Of a stretch of DNA of 64,000 bases, positions 1 through 12,466 are shown in pieces. The translations under genes were made by a program, and so were the position numbers. Positions within the stretch are counted from its first letter, which is position 1, and every line of letters starts with the position of its first letter. Location of the stretch: contig CAXKWD010000003.1 in assembly GCA_964059195.1 (NCBI GenBank), positions 16,536,606 through 16,600,605 of the forward strand. Reading direction: 5' to 3'. The notes beneath the pieces are model-generated. The model had not been told where the DNA came from. It did no database searches and saw only the letters and a list, made by a program, of their open reading frames with translations. Source of the DNA: Ectobius pallidus (lineage: Eukaryota > Arthropoda > Insecta > Blattodea > Ectobiidae).

Positions 1-985
1 CTGCATATATGGGTTCCCCCTAGAAAAAAATTCCAACTTCACTACTGACTGGCAGTGGATAGTCAATCACATTATCCAAAAATAACTAACATCACGTATC
101 ATTTTGCATCCCTTCAATAAAGTCTTTTGCATATGGCAGAGTACAGAAACATTTTCGAACTATCCTCGCATAAGCTACTTTAGAAAATGACAAGTACAAA
201 GTAAACGAATATCTGAAAAAGCAACAAAGTTTTCAGGATATTATTTATCTATTACTGTTGTTCTCAGATTTAAAATTGCCAATTCCAGTCCCCGAAGATC
301 ACATTGTAATACAATTTTGGTGTTTTTAGTTTCAAATAGTGTTTATATTATCTAGTGGTTCTGTAAGTTGTGACATGAGATAAGAGGAAGAAATATAACA
401 TCCAATTATAAAAAATATTTACATGGTGATTTAAAAGTATTACAACGTATAACTAAGATGGATCTTGTTAATAGTTTGAATTAATGCGCAATTAGGTCGG
501 TAATTAATTAAGGATGATGACTTTCACAATAAACTTACAAAATTAATAACACTGTTAAACATTCTTTCGATTGAGAAAGACTTCTACACACTGCCAATGT
601 AGTCTATAATACATAGGCTTAGCATTTTAAACATAAATAAGATACGAAACCATTGCCTATGGACTGGATGGCACAGTTTCGATTCCAGGCAGTGACCAGT
701 GGGTCAAACTGCAATACTGATAAGGCCAAATTTCTCTAAAGGACTTTTTAAAATCTATGTATCAAATACAATGTAAGATGTGTATCTTCATATAAAAAAT
801 TTGAGAAAAGTAATAAACCTGTGCTAAACTTTCACACTTTTTTTTTTCAAAAGCCAGCTAAGTAATTAAGAACACCCTAATACAATATAATCAAAAATAT
901 ATAAAAAATATTATTTCACAGAATATACTGGATATTAATAATGTTTCTATATCATCCACTGACATGTAGGTTTTAATTTTAGTAC
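1..985. other. AT-rich DNA, no gene seen
   Basis: No coding exon, tRNA or recognisable element was found. There are only short A/T runs, for example a T tract near 838-848. Confidence 0.6.
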
Positions 986-993
986 AGGCATAC

Positions 994-1384
994 ATAGGCG
1001 TAACCAGGCCGACCATATGGGGGGGGTTATAACATCCGCGGGGTCTGGGGGGTATGGAATATACCCCAGGGAGAGGGGGGTCCGGGGGTCCTCCCCCAAA
1101 AAATTTTAAAAATTAAGATGCAAAATAACGAGTTTTAAGCTTCCGGGGGTCCTCCCCCGGAAAATTTTAAAAATTAAGACGCATAATAACGAGTTTTAAG
1201 CTTCCGGGGTCCATCCCCGGAAAATTTTTAAAATTAACACGCAAAATAACGAGTTTTAAGCTTCCCACACTTTATACTTGTATTAAGTAATTTATGGGCA
1301 GACTTAAAAAAATTATACAATTTTCCTTTTTTTAATCAATGGGGGGGGTTCAAACCCCCAAAACCCCCCCCTCGTTACGCCTAT
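994..1384. mobile_element. hAT-type non-autonomous element (MITE)
   Basis: The ends are inverted repeats, ATAGGCGTAAC at 994-1004 and GTTACGCCTAT at 1374-1384. The 8 bp on each side (AGGCATAC at 986-993, GGGCATAC at 1385-1392) match at 7 of 8 positions, which is the 8-bp target duplication expected of hAT transposons. The interior is G/C-homopolymer rich near the ends, codes for nothing and contains a 61-bp tandem repeat. Confidence 0.75.
1081..1262. repeat. 61-bp tandem repeat, three units
   Basis: Units lie at 1081-1141, 1142-1202 and 1203-1262. Each starts TCCGGGGGTCCTCCCCC or a close variant, followed by AAAATTTTAAAAATTAA and ending ACGAGTTTTAAGCT. The C/G blocks within each unit can fold on themselves. 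The array lies wholly inside the MITE at 994-1384. Confidence 0.9.
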
Positions 1385-1392
1385 GGGCATAC

Positions 1393-2355
1393 AGATTAAG
1401 ACAGAGTACAGCAAAACCACCTTCAAGTTATATCCACCCACAAATACATTAATACTGTCACATAAATAAACAAGGAGTATTTAAAATTAAACATAAAGTA
1501 CTCATACTAAAGTTTACAGTCATTTTGCTTGAGAATTCAATAAATGCATAAGATGTCAACCACAGAGATGTTATTAATTCAAATTTATTAACATATTTTA
1601 CACTTGAACTATTTCTCAATTCATTTTTTCCCCATTCATATTAAACTAAAATTAACATTAATAAATTCTACTTTTTAGGGTTTTTTATATTTTTTTTAAT
1701 TTATTTATTTAAGGTCGCTTTTTAACTTCCAGGGTCACCAGCGACCACAATAATTAATACATTTATATTGAACAAGTGCTACAAGAAGTGAAGTATGAAG
1801 AAAAACATATATGCAACTTTAAATTTAGTGAGAAGAAAAGAACAACATATTAAGCATAAAAAGGACTGGAAGTAATTCAGCAACTACTGACAAACTATGA
1901 ATTGATTTGACATTATATGAATGATTTTAACTGTGACAGTTCCAAAAGTGAGATAACCTTAAGGCATCCTTCATCATTTTTAAATATATTGTATAAGTCT
2001 CCTTTGATATTTAACAAACTCCTTACATGCAATAACCGTGGACATTCCAGAATAAGATGGGAGGAAGTTACATCCCCATTACATTTCGGGCATGGAACCT
2101 TAATAGATTTATAGGTTTAGTTGATGGTTAAGGTAACATTCTTAAGTGGATAAACAATATAATCTGGTCTTATAATTAACTTATCCTTTTAAATGTTTTA
2201 TGAAAGAAAGGAAAAATTAAATACAAATACCAGTAATTGGTGACTTTGTCAGAGAAAGTGCCATCTTCAAATCTGCTGCCATATGCAGCTGCCTATTTCA
2301 TCTAGGCCTAAACATGTCCCTGTATAGAATTAAGCACATTCAACGTTTTACCAAC
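1393..2355. other. Probable atlastin intron DNA, no gene seen
   Basis: This lies immediately 3' of the atlastin exon on the minus strand, so it is probably intron. It holds T-rich tracts and a small hairpin (GGTCGCT near 1712 with AGCGACC near 1740). The short ORF at 1917-2114 has no recognisable features. Confidence 0.5.
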
Positions 2356-2576
2356 CTGTGTAACCATATAACGTAGAAAGAAGTCGAGGAGGAAGGATTT
2401 GCCCTTCCGAAAGGCACCAGCTACTGATACAACCACAACATTTTTGTCCTTGACATGGTCCTGCAAAAGGATGGACGCCAGAGCTTCTTCGTCGAGATCG
2501 AATGTGTGGCCTTCTCTTGAGCACACAATCTGAACAGGCCTGCCTCCCATCCTGTTCTCAGTTGCCTTATCTCCAC
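2356..2576 (-). CDS. atl: Atlastin, internal exon with GTPase P-loop (partial gene)
   Basis: Atlastin is a dynamin-like GTPase of the endoplasmic reticulum that fuses ER tubules; it belongs to the GBP family. The exon, read on the minus strand, starts after a pyrimidine-rich TTGCTTTGCAG acceptor and ends at CACAG before a GTTGGT donor. From the ATG at 2550 the protein begins [20 protein letters not shown]. Residues about 45-52 form the P-loop GAFRKGKS, followed by [10 protein letters not shown], the characteristic atlastin G1 region. The frame is open from the acceptor to that ATG (it includes DKATENR), so an upstream coding exon may add an N-terminus; the split codon gives the exon 5' phase 1. 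The rest of the G domain and the membrane segments lie beyond the left edge of the window. The family call is firm; which start codon is used is not. Confidence 0.92.
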
Positions 2577-3895
2577 CTGCAAAGCAAGAATACTACATTT
2601 TAAATCGGGAATCATCATGCAAAACTAATGAGGTTATATACTTTGGAATAAGTAATTTCAATTTTGGGTACTGTCAGTTCACATTCAGATAAATTTGATG
2701 CTTTTGAGAAAACTGTTGCACCACTTTCAAAAAGCATAAATCAATCTCAGAAAAAATAAATTTCAATATGAACGAAGTTTTCTTATAACCATTAACAGCA
2801 AGGAGAGACATTTACTTGGTATACCAGTATATGGTTTTACTGTACCTAGGTATTTATTTCAAGATATTTAATTGATAGTCAACCCTTGACTTGATCAAGT
2901 TTAGCTTATTTCGACTAATAAGTTGTACTTTAGTGACTATGAATAGGAATGAGTTTGACTTCAAGTCTCAATTTATATAGTAACTACATCATAAGTACTA
3001 CTTGTTTGTGGCAGAAATTCAACTTAAGACGAGATTTAAGTTCGACTTGTATATAAATACCACTTATTGTGAGTACGAACACCAGCCTAAGAGCAGGATC
3101 TTGGATAAATGGGACATTAAGTAACCCCAAGTCACTATTTTTGTTGGGATTTCCAGGCATTAAAAGCTTCAGTAAAGAATTATAACTGATGTGCCTTGCC
3201 TTCAAATTAACTCTTTGCATTCAGCACCTAGGCTATATATCAACTTGATTGAAACACCAACTTTCAATTTTTATTGTCACATTTCTCCTTCAATGATCAA
3301 ATTGCTGTTGCCACCACCAAAGGTTGCCACCTTCAAATTGCTTCCAATGCAATTCACATAATTTAATTTTGTCACTTACTTTGTAATTTTGTAGGACGGT
3401 GAATGATTCCTGCATTTTTAGCCAAATATGTCATTTTTCATTTAAAAAATTCTATGAATTCTTCATTATCATCATCATATTTATATGATCCAAATCAGTA
3501 AAACTGTTCAGAAAAGGTAACTGTCAACGGCATACAATATAACATGTTAGTAAAATGAGAAATGTTATAAGATATATTCATATGTATGTTTTTAAAAAGC
3601 AAATTTACCTATAATGTTATCAAGATAATGTTAATGCAAATTTTTAACTTACTTCAACATACATCAATATTAACTTCTTGAACTAAAATATTCCAGTCCC
3701 CGATTATCTTTCGTTGTAGTATACCCCATGCTGATAAGCATTTGTCAACATGCCGTGAGTGGCATAGCCTTTGCACAAATGAAAGTAATTAATAACAATA
3801 TGTCATTCACAGCAATATGTAAATAGTCAGTTGTATAGGGTATTCTTTTGAAATGATAAAGGTCAGTTCATAACAGAAAAGTGTTTTTCTGTGTT
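2577..3895. other. Probable intron DNA, no gene seen
   Basis: AT-rich sequence upstream of the atlastin exon. The short ORF at 2984-3220 (minus) has no recognisable domain. No element boundary was identified. Confidence 0.5.
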
Positions 3896-3921
3896 TTATA
3901 AACTGGTATCAGTGACAGCTC

Positions 3922-4812
3922 GTGTATAGGTACTGTGGAATTGCAGCGCCCTCTTATTTCCACTTGATATTACAATATATAGACATCAGCCTTCGTATAT
4001 GGTCAAGGAAACGTAAAAGAATGGGATTGGAGGTATCAGAAGATATATATTTAAACCACCTGTTGTTTGCAGATGACCAGGTAATAATAACGCAGGATGG
4101 AGAAGATGCCAATTATGTATGTCGTTAGTTGTCAATAGAATATCAAAGGTAGGGACTGAAGATAAACTATGATAAGACAGAATATTTGACGAATGATCTA
4201 GATGAGCTATACATTGATGGGAGACGGATTAAAAAAGTGCAAAATTTTCGATACCTGGGTTCAATTCTGGAAATAGAGGGTACATCAAATATGGATATTA
4301 ATCAAAAGATTACTAGTGGAAAGAAAATAATAGGAATGTTAAATTCAATTTTATGGAATAGAAATATAATCAACAGTACAAAAACGAAAATATTCAAAAC
4401 CATACTACAGAGTATAGTCTTCTACGGAGCAGAAACATGGACATTAAATAAAAAACAGGTTAACAGATTGAACGCACTGGAAATGGACTTCTGGAGACGG
4501 TCTGCCAGGATATCTAGGAAAGATAAGATTAGGAATATAGAAATACGACGTATTATGGAAGTAGAAGAAGAGAGTGCAGTCACAATTGAAAGGAAACGAC
4601 TTCGATGGTATGGACATGTACGTAGAATGGGAGAAGACAGAATGCCTAGAATCGTACAGGAATGGGAAAGTAAGAGAAGAAGAGGAAGAGGACGACCTGC
4701 TACTACCTGGATACAGAATGTACACATGTCAATGGAAAGATTTGGTTTAGTGGAGGAAGATGTACAAGACAGGGATAAGTGGCGAAATGTAGTGAGCAGT
4801 GTAGAGTTCTGA
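3922..4812 (+). pseudogene. Non-LTR retrotransposon reverse transcriptase, 3' part, decayed
   Basis: One reading frame runs through the whole segment, interrupted by TAG stops at 4126-4128 and 4150-4152. It begins with a degraded stretch ending SLRIWSRKRKRMGLEV and then NHLLFADDQVI, where FADD is the catalytic box (YxDD type) of reverse transcriptases. After the stops it reads FRYLGSILEIEG and FYGAETWTLNKK, the usual post-catalytic thumb region of RTE/Jockey-like insect elements. The tail is Arg-rich (RLRWYGHVRRMG, KRRRGRGRPATTW). The endonuclease and most of the RT are missing, so this is a 5'-truncated, inactive copy. The exact clade cannot be settled by eye. Confidence 0.85.
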
Positions 4813-5912
4813 ATGGTGTTATCATATTTTGTATGTCAGGATGAGTTATGTGATAGTGCTTGACTGTTGTATTTGTTTGGTTGGAGACAAACCTCTGTTT
4901 TGAGGAAATTTCTCATTTAATAAAATAATATTACAATGAGTCCTTCTTACTTTAATTCTTTCTTTATACTTATACAATAAATAATCCATAAAGCTTAATG
5001 TCAGTAGCCATCCCCAGTTTATGAAAAAGATACAAAAATCTTTGTACGGAACTGTGCGCTTCACTGTTGCGCGAGGCTGCAAGGGAGAGAGAGAGCATTG
5101 ACACTCCCACAGTGCCAACCCTGGCATGCTGGTAGAAGGTAGTTGTTGTTATTGTTGTTATCGTTGTTGTTGTTGTTATTATTATTATTATTATTTTTTT
5201 TTTTTTACTCCACATGTGTTGTGTTTAAAAACTATGTACCATGTTTTTGAATGTGATCAAGTGTAGAATTAGATTATCTTGTTTTCAGCTATTCTAATTG
5301 ATTCATTTTGTTTTTTTTGTTTTTTTTGTTCTTCTATTGAACAGAAAACTTGAACCACGGCAGATAAAGCAGAAAATTATTGATCTTTTTGCGCAAATTA
5401 GAACAACAAGTATGGATTTCATTTTTAAATGAATATTTCAGGCTTGAACTGCAACAATTTAGGTTACAGTAAGTAAAAAATCTTTGATCTTGTTCTTTTA
5501 GGAATTTATCAAGTTTCTGAATAAACTTTCTTTTCACACATGTTTGTTTCCTTTTACACAATTTTAAAACAAAGGCTAACAATTTTCTGGAGCAGCATCC
5601 CCACCAATTTTAGCTAAGAGCCACCACTGACTGGTATACTTTTCTTGTATTAAACATTAGTCAGCTTAGGAAATTCACATTAAAGATGGTAGAGCAGTCC
5701 CACACTAATAATATAGGTTCAGTCTGAGTAGGTGTAGCCATGAACAGAATGACCTCACCGCTGGTATGTGACACTGCGATGATGTAAACAAGAGAAAGGT
5801 TCAACCAAGTGACTACTCCAGTCTGCTGAGGTTCACTAACAAACAGGTGGCTTATGCAGTTACAATTATGAAATCATTTCCATAATTATACAATCAGCAG
5901 GGCAAGGATTTA
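4813..5912. other. Retroelement 3' flank and AT-rich DNA
   Basis: The first roughly 130 bp after the RT stop, ending near AATAAAATAATATTAC at 4918-4935, could be the retrotransposon 3' UTR. The rest is AT-rich with no gene seen. Minus ORFs at 4846-5215 run through a simple repeat and are not convincing. Confidence 0.45.
5142..5206. repeat. GTT/ATT microsatellite with T tract
   Basis: Interrupted trinucleotide repeats (GTT then ATT) running into a T-only stretch. Confidence 0.9.
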
Positions 5913-6900
5913 TCTAATATATAAAATCGAAAGTGTGTATGTATGTATGTATGTATGTATGTTTGTTCCTTATACAAATCTACATTTCTTTACCAATTTA
6001 CACGACATTTTGCACACATACCCAGTTAAGCCCGGGAAGTATAGCTGTCGACATTAAAATTCAAACAAAATACTCCTTCCCTTGAAAATTATATAATTTC
6101 TGAGAATTTTATACTGAAAAAATGAATTGCTGTTTAGTTCACATGGCAACAGTAAATTGTTTACTATGATTACATAGGGCCTTGGCAAGTATATAGCCTA
6201 ATGCTTTAACGAATTATGATTCCATCGATGTAATATATTGGCGAAAATAATGACTGAAAATGAAATCCACGAAAATAAAGCACAGTGTGATGTAGTCACA
6301 TAACTTTCTCTACCCTCGACATAAGAAATATTTACTCACTTCACATTTTGATGTAGAATAAGAGGGACAACTTAAGTGTGTGAGTATGCTATATCAAAAG
6401 TCTATAAATAATCCTTTCCGCTGATAAGTTATCCATACCTGTAGGCTTTGTATTAGTTGAGAAATAGGGATGTTTATCATAGGCCCTAAGCATGGGATGG
6501 AACATTTTGAATCCTATGCTCGCAGTATATTATGTCCCGGGTTCTAGGGGAGGAAAGTATGAAAGTGATACTGCATTTCTCTTTTATTTCAGCTCCGAAA
6601 CGATTGTATAGTAACATGAGAATGAGAAATAAAATTTTCCGTCAAGTCAGTACAATCTTATGTAATTTGTGTTTCTTCTTATTTCAACCCCTCCCAAGCA
6701 TGATGTGTAGAAGCAACGGAATGCAGCATTCCACATCCTCTATGAGCCATAAAAAGCTATATCCAGCGTTTTCTGATGGAATAGTTTGAGTGTGATAAAT
6801 CTTTTTCTTCATTTCAAGTTCTACATACATAAAGTCCTTCATAAGTTAATTTCAAATTAAAAAATACAACGCCCGGGCGACGCCGGGCCTTTTCAGCTAG
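5913..6900 (+). mobile_element. Non-autonomous Helitron/Helentron-like element
   Basis: The 5' end is TCTAATATATAAAATCGAAAG. The 3' end has the hairpin GCCCGGGCGACGCCGGGC (6871-6888) followed closely by CAGCTAG, the CTAG terminus, and then T. It lies between A (5912) and T (6901), as expected for Helitron insertion, and has no target duplication. It carries a (GTAT)n tract at 5935-5961. It shares internal sequence and the same terminal hairpin with the element at 21219-22197. The ORF at 6532-6789 is the non-coding body read through, not a gene. Confidence 0.75.
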
Positions 6901-8643
6901 TATGTAATAAAGTGCAAAAATGTTGCACAAACTTTCTCGCATATACGTGTTAAAGGCTAGCAAAGAAAAAAATAAAATACAGAGACAATTAAATTTTACT
7001 TATTACTAGGGCTCAGATTTTTAGGTAAATATATATATATTTTTTCCTATTACTTATGATTTCTGGAGTTTGTCAAAGTTCCGGTTGGGACCTTTGGATT
7101 CAAAATACTGAGTTGCATATCACATAAAAAAAATATATATTTTCGATATTTCTTATTTGAATAAATATTTTTTGGTAAACATATTTTACCACATATCATG
7201 TTTAGAAATGAATATTTTGACTGTTTTTGTAAAATTGCGCCATATTTTTAATGTGTTCCGTTGTTATGTTGAGTCAGACAATAAATCAGGGCTGATTTGA
7301 CCTGCAATTATGATATGCAGAAAAAAGTTTTTTTAATCAAATTAAAATCGACCAGCATCAGCAGAACTACAGATTTCTGATATCCTGACAATCGCGCACT
7401 CACATAAAAATAAAAAATAAATAAAAAATAAAAAATCCATGTCAAATCAGCCAGCTTTGCAATTTGATCCAGGGACCTCCAGAAAAACCACCTCGCTCTA
7501 ATTGATTTTGGTGTGTTCATTAGACTGTGGTAAACTGACTACATTTCACAACAATAATTAGATTATAGTATTAATGTTACTATGGGCAACAGAAGTTTCC
7601 ATGTATCGCCCAATGTAATGGAGATAGCCTAGAAAAATTGAAAATAGATGCGAGTAAAGTGCCCTCAAAGACATTTTTACAGAAAACGGATATATCCATT
7701 TTGTTAGTTATACATAAATTTCCAATTTTAAATTTTTATTAAAATCGTTAGAGCCAATTTTTCAAAAATCAAAATTTCCCAAAAAAATTTCATGAAAAGT
7801 CCCCTTAATATTTCAGTTATAAACTCAAATTCTGGGCGGTTCGATAAAATTCCGAAAAAGTCCTTAATTCAAAAAATCAAGTAAATATAATGAACCCTTT
7901 ACTTGCTGTGCTTGTCCACAGATGGACAGACGTCATTCCAAAAACACTTTTTTTCGGTTTCTTGGCATCATGAAACGTGTTTTCCCGGTGTTATCTCGAT
8001 TTCGATTTATGTCACGATCACAATATTTTCTCTATACTCCGTATATGCGAGAAAGTAATAAAACTGGCTATGTACATACACATGGGAAAAAAAATCTGAA
8101 AATATGGAGTAAAATGTGGACTACAATTTTTGATAAAAAATGGTGCCAAATAATATAGATTTGTGAATTGTAAACAAACTGCAATATCCCCCCCCCCCTT
8201 ATTTAGGAGGCTGTCAGAACATTATGCCACTCGAAAACAAAATGTAAATTTCAATACTGACAGTGCAGTGTAGTGTTTTTTCCCCCCCTTCATTGAGCAT
8301 GTTAGATCTTTTGATAGTGCATGATGCATGCTTATTTTAAGATCTAACAGTGCATGGAAATAGTTCAAATCCTATGGCCGGACAATTTGACAAGGGTTTT
8401 TCACGGTTTCCCCAGTCGTAAAGGCAAATGCCGAATTGGATATTTACATATTGAATCATCCTCACCATTTCATCTCGTTTCATATCCATTTAAATTAATA
8501 TCAGTTGAAATTTACTATAAAAAAAAACACCAATAATAGAAACAATTGACAATCAATAGTTCCATGGCCTACTCTACTGTATACACACAGATCCCAAACT
8601 CCTGATGTAGCCTCGCAGCTAAAAGGATAAACTAAGCTGAACT
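6901..8643. other. AT-rich DNA, no gene seen
   Basis: Short A/T-rich ORFs (7308-7520 minus, 7922-8158 plus) have no domain. A perfect 10-bp inverted repeat, GTTAGATCTT at 8301-8310 and AAGATCTAAC at 8339-8348, could form a hairpin. C runs occur near 8189 and 8282. Confidence 0.5.
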
Positions 8644-9515
8644 AAAAAAATCCCTTTAGGCAGGCCTACAGGCGGAGGTAGATTTCGAAGTGCTTTTGGT
8701 TTAATTTATTGTCGCTGCATAGCACTCTTCTTCTTTAGCCTTGGCATGGTTAACCTGCAGTAATAAGAACTGAATTCGGTAAAGAGGAAGAGCCTACAAT
8801 CATTTGTTTTGACAACAAGAATCGGATATAATATTCTGGGAGGCCGTGCGCAAGATCAGCAATGAATAAAATTAGCAAAGCCGCTAAACAAGACAAAATT
8901 ATGATATTATAATAATTATTTTAAGTGTTATTATTTTCAAACATTAAAATCTCGCGTAATATGAGAGCTATCAAGAAACTATTTATTGATTTGTAGAGTA
9001 CTCATCAAGAGCTTTTCAACGATACCCCACAAGACGTGGTTTCAAAAGTTTCGAATTTTCATCCCCCACCCCCACCTCCACCCCCACCCTCACTCGAACC
9101 CCCGAATCGTTGGTGTCACTGTGAACTCCATAGGGAGTACTCTAATTTATTCAAACAAAGTTTCCCTCTATACTTCATAGGGGCCGAGATATACATTTTT
9201 AAAAATTTCAACCCCCTCCCCCGACCACCCCCTTGGGCCAATTTTGCCCATTAACGAACTTGTCCGAACTATTGGGCCTAGAAATAACATAATAAAATTT
9301 GGTTCAAATATCTTCAAAATTACGGCCGCTATCGTGTAAAGATATATATAAATATATATATATATATAAATATATATATAAATATATATATATATAAATA
9401 TCACAAAATTTTTTTTTGAACGGACGGTGGTTTCGTACTTAGGGGAGCATGAAACGTAAAGATATGAAAGAATTTTTCGAAAATCATAAAGTGGTATCCA
9501 TTGCAATAGGTAGAT
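8644..9515. repeat. Dispersed repeat, copy 1 (inverted relative to 48147-49180)
   Basis: This segment matches 48147-49180 in reverse complement along its length. Shared landmarks are AGGCAGGCCTA, the GTCGCTGCA region, GAGTACTCATCAAGAGC and the CATTGCAATAGGTAGAT end. It is non-coding. The other copy carries a 394-bp hAT element that this one lacks. The superfamily is not recognised. Confidence 0.8.
9341..9402. repeat. TA-rich microsatellite
   Basis: Runs of TA broken by AAATA, inside the dispersed repeat at 8644-9515. Confidence 0.9.
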
Positions 9516-10754
9516 CGACCTAAAAACATGGAAAATCTGTTTTTACTAATGATGCAGTGACAGAACGATAATACTGAAGCTCCCCAAAGGGCGAAGTAAC
9601 ATTTTTGTCAACATCAAATATCCATAACCACATGCCTATGAATTACTGCCTAATTTTTAAAAAAAAAGTATGCTAGATAGAGATGCAGAACTGACCTACG
9701 GAACTGCTAAAGTCAATCAGCCGATCAGCTGTTCCCATATTCCACACTGATAAAATCGCAGAGGCAAACACTTTTCACTCATAAGTAATGAACATTCCGT
9801 CGAATTCGTGTTGTCTGGAAACACCAATCACATCGATGTCTTCATTCGACAATTCACTAATTCGCGAAATACGTCAACACCATTGTGTTATTTAAAATGT
9901 TAGCACTAAGTACACTAACAGCTCCAGCTGGTCACTACGAAACCTGTCGAGCGCATTACCACTGAGTTACTGACAACCTACGTCATTTGTATAGCCACCA
10001 TCACAGCTTGACCTTGAAGAACCGAATGAGACTTGCATACCCTTGAGCTAAACTACTAAGCTATGTGATAGACAAAAAACTTGTAACTCTGTGCGTAGTA
10101 TCAGATAGGAAATGTCGGCTTCGTCTTTAACTGTGTCAAGAATTCTAATCTAGAGGAATGGAAAAAGCTGAGAGTTCACTGCTTCCTTATCTCGTCGTGA
10201 GACAATAACTGTATTTTAAACACTGTGAGACTTCTGTTTCTAATATCTTATCTCTTACTTAATTGAAACAATGTTTTCTTTGTGCATAATAATAAAGATT
10301 GCATGAAGACCAGCTTTCGAAGCAAGCATCTCTGACCTCGATGGAAGTCACAAGTGCACAAAAACTGCAATTCAAAATAATATTGTAAGAAAGATTCAAT
10401 AAAGCTTTAGAAGTGGGAAGTAAAACAACTTGATGGTGGCAACTTTGATATGTATTATTCTGCAGGATTATTTATTGGATAGTTTTCACTACTATCATGA
10501 GTATAAACTTCCAATAAAAATTTCCGCAGAGATGGGTATTTTTCCTTCCCTAACCTTCTAGAAAATAATATATATGGAAATCTTAACTATACACCATTGT
10601 AATAGGAATGTCACAATGGAAAAAAAAAATTAAGAGGAAAAGCATAAATAAAAATATTTTATCATTTAACAAAGAGCATTTTTGTGGGATTCTCCCTAAA
10701 CAATTTTCGAACATAAAAGAAAGAAAAAAAGAGAAGAAAGAAAAAAACTAAATA
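9516..10754. other. No gene or element recognised
   Basis: Sequence of mixed composition without long open frames, splice-bounded exons or recognisable repeats. Confidence 0.5.
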
Positions 10755-11442
10755 TACGAGGGAGAATCAAATGAAAACTGCAATTAATTTTTTTACGCTA
10801 TTTTTCTGCAGGAAGAATGTTTGCTTGTACGTTATTTTTCTACATAGTCCCCTACCAGTTCAATGCACTTATGCCATCAGATAGGAAATGCTTCAATACC
10901 GCACGAGAAAAATTATTCTGGTTGACGCTCTAGGCACTCATGCACCGCCGATTGGATGTCTTCATCAGACTTGAACTTCTGCCCTCCAAGCAGCTCCTTT
11001 AATGGACTAAAGATGTGGAAATCTGATGATGCCAAACCTGGCAGATGTGAGAGGCACTTGAATCATATGTCGTCGATGGTTTTCATGATTGCACGAGCAG
11101 CATGAGGATGGGCCTTATCACGTTGAAGCAAAACACCTGCACTCAGTAACTCCCTTCGCTCTGTCATTATCAGAGTTCCAAATCTTTGGTCCGTTAAAGG
11201 ATATCCTTGGAGGGCAGAAGTTCAAATCTGATGAAGACGTCCAATCGATGGTGTAGGAGTGGCTGCAGCGTCAACCAAAATAATTTTTCTCATTTGGTAT
11301 CGAAGCTCTTCCTATCCAATGGCGTAAGTGCATTGAACTGGGAGAGGACTACGTAGAAAATAATGTACAAGCAAACATTCTTCCTGCAGTAAAATAGTGG
11401 GAAAAATTAATTGCGATTTTCATATTTTGATTCTCCCTCGTA
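10755..11442. mobile_element. Mariner transposon rearranged into a palindrome
   Basis: The ends are TACGAGGGAGAATCAAA at 10755 and its near-inverse TTTGATTCTCCCTCGTA at 11426-11442, with TA at both edges as in Tc1/mariner insertion. The left half, read on the minus strand, decodes the C-terminal part of a mariner transposase: DKAHPHAAR (second catalytic D block), ASSDFHIFSPLKELLGG (third D block), GQKFKSDED and KCIELVGDYVEK, with stop codons. The right half decodes the same tail on the plus strand (GGQKFKSDEDVQ, KCIELGEDYVE). Two 3' ends therefore face outwards and the transposase N-terminus is absent. The element is non-autonomous. Confidence 0.85.
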
Positions 11443-12094
11443 TATTGCTACTTTCTGAAATTCTTGAATTTACTAATTCATCCCGATAGCTTTAGCCATT
11501 TATGCACTAGAATATTTTAGTACAGTACGTGTACTATAGACAGAAATCCCAAAATGAACCTCATAGTGAGTATAATAGATGTGTTAACAGGTGCAACATT
11601 TATATAAATTGAGCTCAGGCGAAAAAATATGATCGTTTTATTAACTAGCAGTTCTTTGAAAAGAAGGCCTCTCGTCCAAAAAAGTTCTCAAAGATCTGCT
11701 TGTCCTTAGTTAAAACGGCCACCATCTTAAAACAGAACCAAAAAAATAATGCGTACTGTTTACTGACTTCAAGAAACTTTTATGCCAAATTGGAAGGAAA
11801 CAACGCGTTTAGTCGCGATTGATTAACCAACAAATTTACACAAAATGCCGAACGGTCAAGTTAAAAGAAAACCTCGTTTCGTTCGGTCAATTAAAAAAGA
11901 TAAATCGGAAAAATTAAATTAATTAACCTCTCTAGTGAAGTTCAAAATGAGGGATATTGGGAGGGGGCCCCTATCATTTCACGCCTTCATCCTACAGTCT
12001 TTCCATAGGGCATGGACTCAATCAACTGGAAGAAGTAAGATGACTGAAAAGCAGGGTACAGAGTTGATGGAAAACCCCGTTAGTTCGTCAAAAT
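11443..12094. other. No gene recognised
   Basis: AT-rich sequence with no convincing ORF. The phrase at 11649-11670 (TTGAAAAGAAGGCCTCTCGTC) and its surroundings resemble dispersed repeat tails but could not be assigned. Confidence 0.4.
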
Positions 12095-12458
12095 CAGGGT
12101 TTATTTAAACTACGATCGCATTTTTCGCGAAATGCGAAAGAAATTGTAGCCACTTTCGCAAAAATGCGAAAGGAAATTCTTACATCGTAATCGCATAGCC
12201 TTTTGCGAAGTGGGACAATTTGAAACAGAGAAAAGTGTTAAAATCCAAACCAAAGGGTTTTTTAATGATAATAATAATTTGCTTTATAGTTCAGTTTGTT
12301 ATGTGTACCATTTTATTTTTATTATTTTGAAGCTACATAAAAAAAATGCAGTTAAAATTAACTTTTAGCAATAAATTTGTATTTTAGCATTTTGCTAAAG
12401 CATTTTTATCCATTTTCGCTTTTTTGCTAAAGGTTTTTTTCTCCTAGCTTAAACACTG
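12095..12458. mobile_element. hAT-type MITE
   Basis: The ends are CAGGGTTTATTTAAACTACG and the inverse of CAGTGTTTAAGCTAGGAG. Flanking 8-mers GTCAAAAT (12087-12094) and GTCAAAAC (12459-12466) match at 7 of 8 positions. The subterminal DNA is dense in TTCGCAAAA / TGCGAAA words, a pattern seen at transposase-binding ends. No coding capacity. Confidence 0.75.
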
Positions 12459-12466
12459 GTCAAAAC

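Noticed and set aside
4422..4727. Minus-strand ORFs of about 100 codons
   Set aside because: Antisense to the reverse-transcriptase tail, whose plus frame is recognisable.
9036..9254. Proline-rich ORF
   Set aside because: Produced by CCACCC-type low-complexity DNA inside a dispersed repeat; the other copy does not keep the frame.
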